Part shown: in pieces, positions 14,331 through 27,119 of the stretch
How positions within the stretch are numbered: the first letter of the stretch is position 1
How the letters are laid out: the number at the start of each line of letters is the position of its first letter
Notes under the pieces: model-generated
The model's database searches: none
The model's input: the letters and a program-made list of their open reading frames with translations, nothing else
Told to the model about the DNA's origin: nothing
Translations under genes and position numbers: made by a program
Assembly: GCA_964035545.1 (NCBI GenBank)
Contig: OZ037769.1
Span: forward strand, 10,423,133-10,487,132
From: Bugula neritina
Lineage: Eukaryota; Bryozoa; Gymnolaemata; Cheilostomatida; Bugulidae
Reading direction: 5' to 3'
Length of the DNA stretch: 64,000 bases

Positions 14331-14440
14331 CAGGACAGTGTCTATCAGCTAGCACCTGCAGGACAGTGTCTATACACCTAGCACCTGCAGGACAGTGTCT
14401 ATCAGCTAGCACCTGCAGAACAGTGGCTATACAACTACCT
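14331..14440. repeat. Three-copy ~30-bp tandem repeat
   Basis: Units contain CAGGACAGTGTCTAT and AGCTAGCACCTG; the last copy is degenerate. Confidence 0.85.
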
Positions 14441-15134
14441 ACCTCCTATGACAGCATCAAAGTCCCTGTGCGCTATCATTATTACTAAACTGGTTGCATG
14501 CCCTGTAATCTTCCATTCAAAGGCATGTTTACTGGTATGAATGGGCAGAAGCAATCTATGGCAAGCATAAAGCTGTCAATTGCAGATGTAAACTAAGTCA
14601 CAGAGTATGGTGAATTCTCCTCTTAGTAATAATGAGTAAATTGAATAGCTGTCAGAAACAGACCTAGCCCAAACGGCTTAACTTCCACATAGCCTCATTC
14701 CTATGACTGAACATTAATGGGTGTAGCTGGGGTAGTCAACAGAAATAACTAATCTATGTTACTTACCTTTAAAGTTGTTGAACAGTGGTAGTGCAGACGA
14801 AATAAAATAGCAGCTCAACAGAATGTATTGATCTGAGAGAGCAACATTACGTCCCCCTCAGATAGTGATGTTATGTTTTCAGCAGTTTGATGCATCAAGT
14901 AAAGCTTTGAGTTGAATATTAAATATGAGCTGCAGTCAGAATTCAGAACCTTATCTTCTGTGAGATAACACGCAGTAAATATTATGAGTTGCATCTAGAA
15001 GGATATAGCATATAGAGTTACAATATAATAGAGCTTAAAGCATGCATCACTTTTGTTCTGCTTAAAGTTGTTTTCTAAATGTGATATGATAAACTAATGC
15101 AGGACACTTTCCTTCAGCTACAGCAAATTCAACA

Positions 15135-15512
15135 CGATAGGCGCTTTATAACAGGTACTCTAAGACGGGTGTTCCATGACAGGTACTTTGTGACAAGTGC
15201 TCTATGACAGGTGCTCTATGGCAGGTACTCTAAGAAAGGTGCTCTATGGCAGGTGCTCTATGGCAGGTGCTCAAAGATAATTACTCTATGATAGGTACTC
15301 TCCGACAGGTGCTCTATGATAGGTTCTCTATGACAAGTACTCTATGATAGGTGCTCTATGTTAGGTACTCTAAGTTAATTACTCTATGACAGGTACCTTA
15401 CAACAGGTGCTCTATGACAAGTGCTCTATGACAGCTACTATATGACAGCTACTATATGACAAGTGCTCTATGGCAGGTGCTATAAGATAATTACTTTATG
15501 AAAGGTATTCTA
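15135..15512. repeat. 14-bp minisatellite (GACAGGTGCTCTAT)
   Basis: About 26 degenerate units with variants such as GGCAGGTACTCTAA, between the SLC6 5' region and the NOL9 3' end. Confidence 0.9.
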
Positions 15513-16200
15513 TCATCAGAGTGTTCTATGGCACTATCATACACTAGAAAAAGAACTTTCATATTGGACTATATCTATAAATATCAACAGAGCATATGGT
15601 GTTCTTACAAATTTCATAAATCAAACTTATTCTGTGCACTATTTCTCAGCCTGTGGTATTCAAGCCTAAGTCAACCCTCTCCTAAATATCACCTTTTCTT
15701 AATCTGCAACTAGGTTTATAATGCATACCAGATCTCACCTCATATCATATCATAGATAGTGAAACTTATCAGTAAATCAACCAATATACACTTGAGGAGT
15801 TTAAATGAAGTTTCACCGGCAGAATGGTGCTGTGTGGTAATGTCGGTGTTGTATGGTAATCACAGGAATAGTGTGAAACACAAAATAAACACACTTAGTG
15901 TTTTTCAAAGGAACGGAACAAAATTTAAGATTTTAATCACCTGGTAAACTTTTTTAAAACTGTGGTTATAGTAGAAGTTATTTCATAGCATGTGTTATAG
16001 TATACCATTGCATCTTTCAACCTGCCATGAAAGGTCTATGTGTGGAAATAGAGATTTCTTCAATGTTATTATATAATTTAACACATTCTGGCATCAAATT
16101 ACAAATTTGAGTTTTGTAGCTTCCACAACATGCATGAAAAAAACTTGGGAAGTGTTAAACTTTCTTATACACACCACACAGCTGTTTGAAAAACTAACAT

Positions 16201-16206
16201 TTTATT
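16201..16206 (-). terminator. Poly(A) signal of NOL9
   Basis: AATAAA on the minus strand, about 173 nt past the NOL9 stop codon (16381-16379). It is the first canonical hexamer after the stop. Confidence 0.6.
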
Positions 16207-16378
16207 CAATATAAAATCATGAAGGAAATCATAAAAACTTTCAGTGATAGTGTTTAACTGCTTTGCTTGCCTTGTTCTGTACATTGGTGGAGTATGTCTA
16301 GCCTTATGACTGTATGTTGTTGGCACACGACTCCTTATAAGATACAGTATAGTGGCATAACTTAGATAGCAGCAAGGA

Positions 16379-19300
16379 TCAGTTTTTACTCTTACGGAAT
16401 TTATATTTGGCACTGGCAGTAGAAACAAATCCAACTCCTGACAGCCTCTTGGAGACAAAAGGTAGGCCCTCACCATCAGAAACCTGGAAATATTACATGC
16501 CAAATTCAGAATATACTATACATTTATTAGAATATACTATAAATTTATTAGAATATACTACACATTTATTAGAATATACTATACATTTGCAGAATATACT
16601 ACAATAATTCCCAGAGCTCCCATATTTAAAAAAACATGGTTGTATTTGAGCTACTTTTGATTGCGGACCGTTACGAAAAAACCGCAATGGTCAAAAGTAG
16701 CTGAATAATTAGGAAAAAACATGGGAAATCAAGCAAAATTAAAAAGAACATTGATTATTTAGGTGTATTCATTGATATTTTACTAGTTTTGGGCAAAAAC
16801 TTATATTGATTAGTAGCTAAATTGTAAAAAAATAGATAAAAACTGGAGATTTCCAGTGTGTACTGAATTAAGTAAAATGACCCATATATAAATAATCAGA
16901 GCTAAACCTGTTAACATAAAGATAGAGCCAGTTAAAACCTTAATAAATCTTGCAGTATTTTGGATTGGATAATCTAGAGTTCATCACACTGACAGGGTCT
17001 ATTCAGAGACTAGTAAGTATTGAGTAATTGATAGAGAGGTATAAATAGATGCCTGAATGACACTCAAAACATTATGATATGAAACACAAAAGCATCAAAA
17101 GCAACTAATGTCTAATATCTATACTTATTTCACAATCTGAGTGCACTCTGCAATCAAAGTGGATTGGAAATGCTGTATTGCATTCAATCATAGCAAAACA
17201 AACATGATTAAAAACAAGAGAGAGAGCATAAATAATAAAACTGTTTGAGATTTGCCTCCACTACACTGGACACACTGCAAATTTGGTTACTAGAGCAAAC
17301 AATGGTTTGGCTGCAATTAAAAGCTGGCCAAAGAGAAGACTGAGTTCCTGGACTAAATGCAGCTGGTGATAAGAGTGACAGAGTCTACATACCCAGCCTA
17401 CTTGCTGGAAGAACCACATTTCTGGAGTTATGCTCCCATGAAGTTTGTAGAGCACATTGACTTTAGCAAGGTGTGCGGGTGAAAGAGGAGTAGATATATA
17501 CAGGCATTGCCTGCAGTCATCAACAGCTCTAACCAAGCCATATCCCACGACTGAAAGTGCTGCTGCACCGTCTGCAGTCACAGTCTTGTACGCTGAGCCT
17601 TCCACGTCAACCACCTAACAGAAATAGAGTAACAGTTGTAGAGAGTATTGATACGAGGGGGGGAGGTGGGGTGGGGGTGTGCTATATAAAACAATATCTG
17701 TCACTGCACAATGTCTGATTAGTCAGATTAGAATTGATATTCCTAACTAACAGTTTTACTCTAGAATTGAAACATAGAGATTAGTGACATGGATGGCAAA
17801 ATGGCTCAAGCTGGATGACTTGAAAAGATTTCCTACGACCAAACCCCAATTTCCTTGACACCCAAAACTTTCAAATCAAAACTAATAAGAGATATAAAGC
17901 AATGTCATGGCTATAGAAAAGGTTATAATAGACCACTGTGTCCGACTAAAAGGCAATAGCAGTAGTGTATCACAGTTCTAAGTGTACATTGTGCTCACAC
18001 ATATAATATTTCAATCATTTATGAAACATTTATCTTATTAACAGCTTTATGTATACAAAAATATATGATGCACGCAGTCATTTGATACCAAAATACTTTC
18101 CTCCCATGTTTATGCATGTACACACCTTACCATATCAAGAACAATATACTAGTGGTGAACTTTCACTAGACCTACAATTGCTTTAGGACAGCCACAATGT
18201 AAGACCAGGTGCAGACGTACCACATCTAGAGCAGCCGAGCACAAGACAACCACCTGCATGGTGATAGCATCGGACCACAGGTGAGTAGGTAAAGGTTCGG
18301 CACCAAAACACAGGGCTATGTCGGACATGCTCACACGATACGGTGTTATCTCATTCACTATCCTACTAGTAGGTCGTGATGACGTGAGCATATACGATGT
18401 AGTCATCAAGTCTCTGCATAGTATCGGTCTTAGAACATCAGATTCAAACCTGTCAGTTAATCTTATACAGTGTGGTATACAGATTATATGATACATGATG
18501 TCTAAACAGAGACACTCTTCTGAATGTAAAGCAACTTGTACTCTAAAGTTAAATAAATTATTTAGTATAAAAGACAATTCTCCACTACACAGTTTAGCTG
18601 CTTATACTGTATGTGGTAGACACTCACTTCAACTTTTGGATGTGAGACATAACCAGAGGGATGAGCTCATAGTCCAGGAATTTATGCATCTACAAGAGTA
18701 TAATATTACATACAGGTATAATATTATATACAGGTATAACATTACATACTGGTTTAACATTACATAAAGGTATAATATTATATACAGGCATAATATTATA
18801 TACAGGGAAGTTATACCACAGCAAGTTGTAGAAATACTTGTGGTCACTTAGCAAAGTGAATAAAACTGATGACATACAACTTCTCTGTTAACAATCAACA
18901 GAGAGAAGGGAAAAATATCCCTTGAACCATGAGGCAGTGAACGGACTGAATAAAGCCCACTATAATATCAGAGAGTTGTTCTCAGCAGTTACATCACAAC
19001 ACACATCTTATCTATGAGTCATTGTAGAAAAATGCAGTGCTAAGCTGTAAATGCTTTCCAATCTATTATAAACACTTCCCAATGTAAACATGGATGGCTA
19101 AACTTTTATATCAATATCATGGGAGATTAGAGGGTAGCAGTACAAGAGCTGTAAGCTCATTTTCTAATTTTCTCACACAAATCAAAAGTTGAGTAGATAT
19201 TAAAATTATTATCAATATAAAAAAGTAAAGTTTTAGCAATAAAATATAAAGCAATATTTTTTCTGAAATTGATGGCTCATTTACAAAACTCGCAACATAT

Positions 19301-22300
19301 TATGTCGTTTTTAGATTACTAAACTCCTAGCCTAGTAAAATCCATGATACTACAAACAGCAGTATTCTATACAATAACAGAAAAGATAAGACAACTTACA
19401 GTGCTTGATATTTCACTGGGAATAAACATATCATGTGATGATAAACTTAGCACTGACAGCTCCGAGAAATTGTGATAAGACAATCCCTCGCTGCATAACT
19501 GAATGACATGAGTAGGTCTGACTTCAGCAACAGTAGCTGATAGTAAGTGTAGTCCCAAACCTACGACAGCAGATAACAAGTTACAACACAGTAGCTGATA
19601 GTTAGTGTAGTCCCAAACCTACGACAGCAGATAACAAGTTACAACACAGTAGGTGATAGTTAGTGTAGTCCCAAACCTACGACAGCAGATAACAAGTTAC
19701 AACACAGTAGCGTGTGACAACATGTGATATAGACCAGAAACATTGCCATTGATGTAAATATCATAAAAGAAGGCACCAGAAGCTTCATACTTGCAAGAAA
19801 CCCATGCAGGGTTATAGTCACTTTCTCACTTATTTCTGTGAAAATCCCTGATGAAAAAGGGTTTTGTTAAAGCAGGCTAGGGACTTATTCAGATGGGGCA
19901 CAGGAGCAATTATGACTAAATGCTCTTCCTAACATCACCAATGGCCTCTACTGAGGATCGAACCCATGACTCCGTGTTCACTAAGCCAACGCTCTAACCT
20001 CTAGACCACGGCTACTCCCTAAGCTTAAAGTTGCAATTATACCTTCACGATTTTCAGTCAGAAATTCAATTTTGCCGAGTTGAAATTTTTCCGAGTTGCA
20101 TCGCATTGTAAAAGCCACTCATAAAAATTTTTGTACTGTGATAACTTAATCGGCCGAGTTCAGAATAATAAAAATAAAAAGAGTAAATAACTCCTTGTAA
20201 TTATCGTTATTTAGTTATGACTTTGTCGATTAGATAACGTAGTTATAAGTTAATAATTATATTGCCTATGCCTTCTTAATTATCGCTTTATTGCTGTCAA
20301 CTTTACTAATTCACGATATTTTCAAAGGGTATCAAATAGTGATTGGGCGAGTCAGATTTCAATTTTAGAAAGTAAGCATCAATATGATTTCACCGAGTTT
20401 CAGTTTTGACTATAAAGGGGTACTCGGAAAAGCATTATTAACTGAAACTCGGTACTCTTTTCAGTAAAGGTATAAACACAACTTCATACTTGCATGCTTC
20501 AGTAAAACAAATGTTTAGACATAAAATTGACGCCAAAACAACTGCTGAAAGAAACAGACACGAGACTGAAATGTGCAGTAACTACACTGAAAAGGAAGCA
20601 ATGAAAGAGGCAGGACAAAGAAAATAAGGAGGTTCACCTTGTGTCCATCCCATAGTGTTGACTAGCAGGGGCAGGTGCTTCGTATCTCCACTGCGATACT
20701 GCTGAACTAGCTGACGTACACATCTGAGGTAACCATCCGGGTCAACGTCTGCACTCATGGCTCCGTAAAGTTTGGAGTTATCCACTCTGACTGGCACATT
20801 GTACCACGCAGGGCCTAGAACAATGGCAATTACATTTCTATGAAAATAAAGATTTGAGAACAATTTTTTTAGACCGGTGTGTTTAACTTAGCCTTTCTTA
20901 TGACACATGTTTAGTCCCTTATAAAAGAATATTTGAAAGTTTTATAGTCTAGTGAATTATATGATGTAGCAGCAGTTTGCCAACCACAACTTGAGAAGTA
21001 AAAATTGAATTGAGCATAACAAAATTCAACACATAAGAAATCATTGAGATTTGATGCAGTATAAAAGCAGTGAACATTGCAAAGTATCAAAGTACTGTCA
21101 AAAACAGTATTCTAGCAGTATTAGTGCAGTAGTATAGCAGTATTAGTGCAGTAGTATAGCAATATTGGTGCAGTACTCTAGCAGTATTCAAGGGTATTAT
21201 TAGGTGAGAAGGTGGAGAGTGAATTCACATCCTATACCAGCCCACATATCATCAAAGGTGTACCTAACAGAGGAGATGTTACTGTGTGTAGAGTGAGACA
21301 TCCAGGGGGAGAAAACTCACATTGCCCAGGATCACAGTCTAGATGGGCAACGCCCTTCTTACTTCTAAAAAAAACAAAACTATATTATTGCTAGCTGGTC
21401 GCATATATTATGAAAGAATGACAGCTTGCTAACAAGTATGTTGAGTGTTCAATTTATTTTATGAGAAATCTTAGTTAAAATAAAAAACATAAAATGAAAA
21501 CTATTTCACAGCATAAAAAGATATTCATATTTATAAATGTTTCAAGCAAGTATATATTAGGTGTAACCATAATGGTTTAATTATCATTCTAAAAAGTATT
21601 TACATGATTGATTGAGGAGAGCTGAGAGGGAGAGAGAGGAAGGGAGAGCTGGGAGAACCTGGCCATTACTTACAGTTTGAGTAGTTTATTGATGATGTAT
21701 TTAATAAGAGTAGATTTTCCAGTATTCTTTGCACCACAAACAACGACGCAGAGAGGTTCACCTGCAGTACATACTATTATAGAGTTGTGTTCTCATGCAG
21801 CTGTGTACCCCAGGCATATAAACTCTACATGTATATTTCATAATCACTAGAGATATTCAGAATGTTCATCAAACCAATTCTATCTGAAGTTGCAAAATTG
21901 CCAACATCTTTATTAGACAACAGATTTCTAATAGTATGAAAAAATTCAAGACGGCGGCAGTAATCTCAAACTTGAAAAAAACAGTTTCAATAGCTTGAGA
22001 ATCACAAATAAGATTAGGTTATTTCAAAATAAGCTTATTTAGAGAAATTAAAGTGAAATGTTGTCAAATTACAGGCTTCAGATGTGTGTTCATCTAAAAA
22101 TTTCTAAAACAATGTTGGTCTGATGCAACTCAACCACCCAGAATCAGTGATACTATTCTTTACCGTGCTGGTTTGTCGATGTGTGCTAACAACAAACAAG
22201 GAATGTGAGGAACATTACATTGCCTAGTATATAGGATTATTCATTATTTTTATTTCATAAGATAATTATTTTTTGATAGAAATAATCACTCAATTAATAA

Positions 22301-25300
22301 AATACGTACCTGCAGAATGCCTATCAACCAGGTGGTCTAGAGCACTGTGAACTGTAGGGCTGTATCTAGCCTCAGTACCATGCTCAGAGATGTATGAGGA
22401 TTCACTGAGACTGATGAATCCGTCCCCCACCTAAAATCAACAGAAAATAAACAAAAAATAAATAATCATTTTCATGTTTTAACAAAAAGTTTTCGCACAA
22501 TAAGCTATATTCAACTTGATGTTTTAAAATTTTTAATAACCAAATATTCATTGACCAATAGTTCTAAATAGCAAAGGAACTCGCTACACAAACACTATTA
22601 GAAAAAAGTCTTCGAGCAGCAAGTGCAGGGGGAATAATATTCACTTGATTGTAGATTTAACTCTATAAACACACAGTAGAAGATTCAGACCTCTAGACCT
22701 AAATTCATTTTATACCCTACCATTCCTTTAGTCACATCCCAACGAAACTTTTATGGTTCAGGACTAGCAACTATTCAGAGTAGTAAGTCAAATGTGATAC
22801 ACAAGAAATTCCTAGTGAACCTCATGTTTCCAAATATGTGAGCCAAGCTTCAGCTGGTATGTAGTCATTCAAGATGAAGAAAGTGAACGGAAAAATTATG
22901 TAGCTTAAAACAAAACTTGTGGTTTTACAATGCTTCAGTTTCTTTAAGATTTATGCCTTGGGAGTTGTGTTCCGTTGAAAACCAGCCATAAGTTGGGGAG
23001 GGAGGGAAAATAACGAACACACAGACTGAGCACTTAAATAGATGACTGACAGGGTAGACCGTTCGAAGAAAGCTGAACTGAACACTCAAGTGAAGAAAAA
23101 AAAGCAAATTTGTAATTCGAATATAAAGTCAAGTTTAGGAAGCTGGGAATCCAATGTTTTCCTGTTAGCCAATTTGATGTGTAAATTAAAAATAATATAA
23201 GTTGGCAGTGAGCAAAACTAGCTGAGAAACTGTGTTGTTACATATCCTGACACAAATGTTTACCTTGACATTAGGTAAGAGTTGCATGATGGGCCCCAGT
23301 CTAGGGTTCTCTACTTCCTGTAGATGTATCAGAGCACTCTCTGGGTGTTGTAGTAAATACTGCTTCACCTCATCGTATATGGTTGGAAGTGATTCACTGT
23401 GGCAGTCCACAGCTCTCTGAATATCTTCTAGAGCGGGGATTTCTGCAGAATATCAGAGTCAAACTATATTTTGGTGATGGAAGCGGGATATTGGGTTTGA
23501 CAAATATCACAAAATTACAAGTTGTGTTGCATCAGTATACTACTGAAAATATTTTATGAGCGCAGCTTAATAATACAAATTAGAGACTTTATTGCTAAAA
23601 TGATATTTTTCAAATATAAACAGATTAACCACCAACAAAACTTTTGTCTATGTTCTATCATTCTCATGCCATACTACTAATAGTTCAAACAAACTACTAT
23701 AACATTCCCTTCTACACCCGGAATATCGCCTGCCAGTTTATATTACAAACAGCACTATACATACCAGCGGGCATCTCAGATGTAGAGGAAACCTCTAATA
23801 CACCATTATGGTATCCGGGAGGGGAGATAACTTCCACTGATTCAGCAGAACTTAAGCTATACCCATGCACTTGTAAACGTCCTACAAATCCAACAACTGC
23901 CAATGTCATCACACATTAAATTACCAACATACAGTAAAAACATCAAATTGAACCAAATATAGTTACTTCAGACAAGGCAATTTTCAACTGTATCCTATGG
24001 AAGGCATATTATATAATGTCACTGGATTAGCATATGTTTGAGCCTAGGGTTCATCGGTCTACCTAATACGGAGTATACTGTATAGTATAAAGTATAGTAT
24101 TTAGTATAATATAGAATATAGTACAGAGTATAGTACAGAGTATAATACAGAGTATAGTACAGAGTATAGTACAGAGTATAATACAGAGTATAGTACAGAG
24201 TATAGTACAGAGTATAGTACAGAGTATAGTACAGAGTATAGTACGGAGTATAGTACGGAGTATAGTACGGAGTATAGTACAGAGTATAGTACAGAGTATT
24301 GTACAGAGTATTGTACAGAGTATAGTACGGAGTATAGTACAGAGTATAGTACAGAGTATAGTACGGAGTATAATATAGAGTATAATACAGAGTATAGTAC
24401 AGAGTATAGTACAGAGTATAATACACAGTATAGTACGGAGTATAGTACAGAGTATAATACAGAGTATAGTACAGAGTATAGTACACAGTATAGTACACAG
24501 TATAGTACAGAGTATAGTACAGAGTATAGTACAGAGTATAGTACAGAGTATAGTATAGAGTATAGTACAGAGTATAGTACAGAGTAGGATAGTGACACTC
24601 CTTGAACTCAGCATTGAGAATATAAACTTGGTATAGCGCAAAATCTTTCTTTCATTATTGCCAGATAAGTAAAATGTACAGGCAGCTGTAGCCCTCACCG
24701 CCAGAACACAAATTGGTCTTCCATTTGCAAGATGATGTTTCCAAAGTCAAAAGCTATTGGCAAGCATCACTTCCACATTTTATATAACCACCATTTTTCT
24801 TAATATCAGTTGAGAGAAACAAAAGCCATGAATCACAATTATTAGCAAAACTTAACAATAAACAACCATTAAATGCTAGTGACCAACCTTCTACAGATAG
24901 AGATGTCAACTTAACAATGCCGCGAATCTCCACACGATGATAGAAAGCGACCAACCAGGAGTTACTTTCAAGGGGCCACGACTTCAAAGAATGAGACAGC
25001 TGCATATGTGGCACGATATGTCCCGAGTGTTGCCTTTTATTATATTTGGTCGATGCTTGATTTGCCAACTCCTTCAGTGTCTTTTGAATATCCGTGCGAG
25101 GTGGTGCAGCAGTTACTGGAGTTGTCTGCTCCCCTACTTCTGCAAGTTTAGATGTCGCTACCAAGGGTGCTTCTGAAGTGCTATTGCATGTCTCCTTTTG
25201 ACCATCTGATTGCAACGGTTCAGATTTTCTTTTTACTTTTTTCCTTGAGCGGCACGCAGGGCTTAATATATCAAGGGAGAAAAGTTTTTCGGGAGAGCTG

Positions 25301-26037
25301 CAAGAACGAGTACGCCTGCGTTGAGCATGAGGTGCAGCTTCAGTATCACGCTCTGCAATTGATTTAGAGCTACCCGGGTTATCTGAGAGAGTTGAAGTGG
25401 TGCTTTTATTATCAGCAGCATTTCTAAGCAGTTTTCCTTTATTTAGTGTTGCACCACAACCACTGTAGTTGAATAACAATGTTTTTGCGGTTTCTTTGAG
25501 TTTGTTGAAACTTTGACTTGATGCATTTTTCTTCTTAGTAACCTTAAAATCATAAGGTATTATCATCAAGGTATTTTGAAATCAAATCAGATATAATGAA
25601 CAAGAAAAATATTTTTTGCATGAAGATAGATGCTATAGTCCAGATGTCAAAATGCAGATACATGTAAAATTCAACATATATAAATATGGCTTTCAAAATG
25701 GTGTAGGTAGTAGATATACCATGTCTCATATCACAAGCTAAACAAAATATAACTAAAGCTTAGTTCCTATAATTTAACACAAAAATATTTTATTCTGCTG
25801 CTAAATTAATACGCAAGTCACACCACTGCATTCAACACTCACCACCTGCTCTATTAACAAGTAAATCTCAAAAGCTGAGAACTCAAGTTTCTTTCAGCGT
25901 CCGTAAAAGCTGAATAACAGAGAGTTTCTAAATATTCTAATTCCAACCTTTTTTCGATCTTGAAGTGTAGTTATAGTTTGGTTAGATTTTTTGGTCAAAT
26001 GGCCAACATCTAAATCTTGTTGTCTTTTCTTCACCAT
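16379..26037 (-). CDS. NOL9: Polynucleotide 5'-hydroxyl-kinase NOL9 (Grc3 family)
   Basis: Nucleolar kinase that phosphorylates RNA 5'-hydroxyl ends during ITS2 processing of pre-rRNA (family knowledge). The complete model has 13 exons: 26037-25948, 25542-24888, 23896-23765, 23442-23264, 22430-22310, 21761-21674, 21364-21264, 20814-20638, 19560-19400, 18689-18628, 18449-18221, 17614-17402 and 16483-16379. They total 2313 nt, giving 770 aa (human about 700), with every phase consistent. Residues 1-248 are a basic, low-complexity N-tail (nucleolar-type KKVKRK). A beta-rich segment precedes the P-loop GAKNTGKST (402-410). It is followed by HLDCDPGQCEFSPPGC (429-444), the Walker B/DxGQ region typical of Clp1/Grc3, then LPLLVNTMGWTQGLGL and a C-terminal domain with ITPYRVS and VVGYGLVRAVDD. 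The C-terminus is basic (KYKFRKSKN). At 21321 a GTGAGT looks like a donor but is coding: the conserved EFSPPGC runs through it. Two donors are GTTGGN (introns 1 and 2). Confidence 0.93.
16508..16600. repeat. 21-bp repeat (AGAATATACTATACATTTAT)
   Basis: About 4.5 units ending 24 nt from the 3' splice site of the terminal NOL9 exon (acceptor at 16485-16484). Confidence 0.85.
16648..16703. repeat. Hairpin-forming inverted repeat
   Basis: Left arm GAGCTACTTTTGATTGCGG (16648-16666) and right arm CCGCAATGGTCAAAAGTAGC (16682-16701) are near-perfect inverted copies around a short loop. They are surrounded by a looser outer pair with AAAACATGG. It lies in the last NOL9 intron and may be a MITE remnant. 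Confidence 0.5.
18697..18807. repeat. 18-bp repeat (TATAATATTATATACAGG)
   Basis: About six units. The NOL9 3' splice site at 18691-18690 is the last, degenerate unit of the same series, so array and acceptor are contiguous. Confidence 0.85.
19533..19706. repeat. 58-bp triplication covering a NOL9 3' splice site
   Basis: Three copies at 19533-19590, 19591-19648 and 19649-19706. The first contains the start of the NOL9 exon 19560-19400 with its acceptor. The other two duplicate the acceptor and the first ~28 exon bases inside the intron. The extra copies carry T in place of A, which turns CAC TTA into CAC TAA in the exon frame. Confidence 0.95.
19861..20019 (-). mobile_element. tRNA-derived SINE
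   Basis: Read on the minus strand from 20019, it opens with a tRNA-like head: an A-box-like TAGCCGTGGTCTAGAGG and the B box GGGTTCGATCC (19955-19965). The T arm and acceptor stem do not pair, so it is not a functional tRNA. The body continues to about 19861. It lies in the NOL9 intron between the exons at 20638 and 19560, in the same orientation as the gene. Confidence 0.75.
20071..20464. mobile_element. Possible inverted-repeat element with CCGAGTT ends
   Basis: GCCGAGTTGAAATTTTTCCG at the left end is mirrored on the other strand by the right end (TACTCGGAAAAGC ... AACTCGGTACTC), and further CGAGT motifs occur inside. This suggests an old inverted-repeat element in a NOL9 intron, directly beside the SINE. 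No target duplication was identified. Confidence 0.35.
21113..21192. repeat. ~20-bp repeat (TAGCAGTATTAGTGCAGTAG)
   Basis: About four units in the NOL9 intron, roughly 70 nt downstream of the donor at 21263. Confidence 0.8.
24066..24590. repeat. 12-bp minisatellite (GAGTATAGTACA)
   Basis: About 43 units in NOL9 intron 2, starting about 170 nt from the acceptor at 23897. Apparent long minus-strand reading frames here are repeat artefacts. Confidence 0.95.
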
Positions 26038-27119
26038 TGTATAAATAAGGTCAGATTTTCAGTGCCAAATATGATTTCTTAAGCAGTTTTTTCAGATTTT
26101 CTACAAAAATGTAGTAATACTACACTATGAGCAATATTATAACCAATTACCGAACTGCAATAACAAAATGTGATGCACAAAATGCCTTTATATAGTATTT
26201 GTACAACTTTTCATATCACTCGCGACAAAATGGCATATTGGAACATCTCTAAACATTTATGTATTAAAGGCACCTTCTAAGAAATGGAACTATAATCAAA
26301 AATATTTTACTATAGAAATTTCGCCTTTTCTACAACAAAGCATCTTAAGTAACCCCAACAACTCAAATGCTTGCTTTGGTTCTACTTATTGTAGTATTAA
26401 ACTCATTAGTTATTGTAACACTATAAAATAAAAAGTTTATTCTGTAACATCAACTCTGTTTAGTTGATTACTATTTGTAACTAAACTACAAGCATTCATA
26501 TTTTCTATAGGTTATGATAATGCATTAAATGCAAAATTCAAGAGAGTTGGTAAATAATAGTATTTCTCAACTTTGTTATTGTTTTGCTGGCAATATAAAT
26601 GAATGATCCACACATAGAAAACTAAGTTGATACAAGAATGGGCATACTATTAGTAATAGTAATATTTATAGAGAGTTGGTAAATAATAGTCCTTCTCAAC
26701 TCTGTTATTGTTGATATTATAATGATATTCATATAGCCATAATATTTATTAGTGAGCCAAACTTGGTCATATATTATAAGTGTCACTCTATGAGTATGAT
26801 TTAACTCTGAGTCATAGTTTAAGACCAAGTGTGATTATAACAAAATACTTAAAGTATTCAATTGTAATAAATAAATATTAATTCAAGTTGTGATAAAGTT
26901 ACAAATATTGGTGGTAGTTGTATAACTAGTAAACTTATAAATAATATTAACAACGACAATATTATAATTATAGTAACTATGTTGCCACCCAATTGTATGT
27001 GATGGAGTTTTAGAGCTTTCTGCTAAATGTTATTTCTGCTGCAAGTGGCAAATTCATACATAACGTTACCTTGTGAAATTTTTCAGTCAAAAGATGGAAA
27101 ATTGTACAATTTAATTGTA

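Larger units (their letters stand above)
10846..16184. other. Spacer between SLC6 5' region and NOL9
   Basis: Apart from three minisatellites, no protein gene is supported. A strong minus-strand donor-like site (TTTAAAG/GTAAGTAAC around 14764) could end a non-coding first exon of the SLC6 gene. Confidence 0.5.

Noticed and set aside
19955-20019. A functional tRNA gene
   Set aside because: A and B boxes are present, but the T arm and acceptor stem do not pair and the sequence continues into a SINE body.
21311-21320. GTGAGTTTTC on the minus strand as a NOL9 donor
   Set aside because: The frame continues as CEFSPPGCLTL, a conserved NOL9/Grc3 motif, and the next donor at 21263 keeps phase with the following exon.
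24019-24698. Three overlapping minus-strand frames of 159-211 codons
   Set aside because: Artefact of the 12-bp GAGTATAGTACA array in a NOL9 intron.
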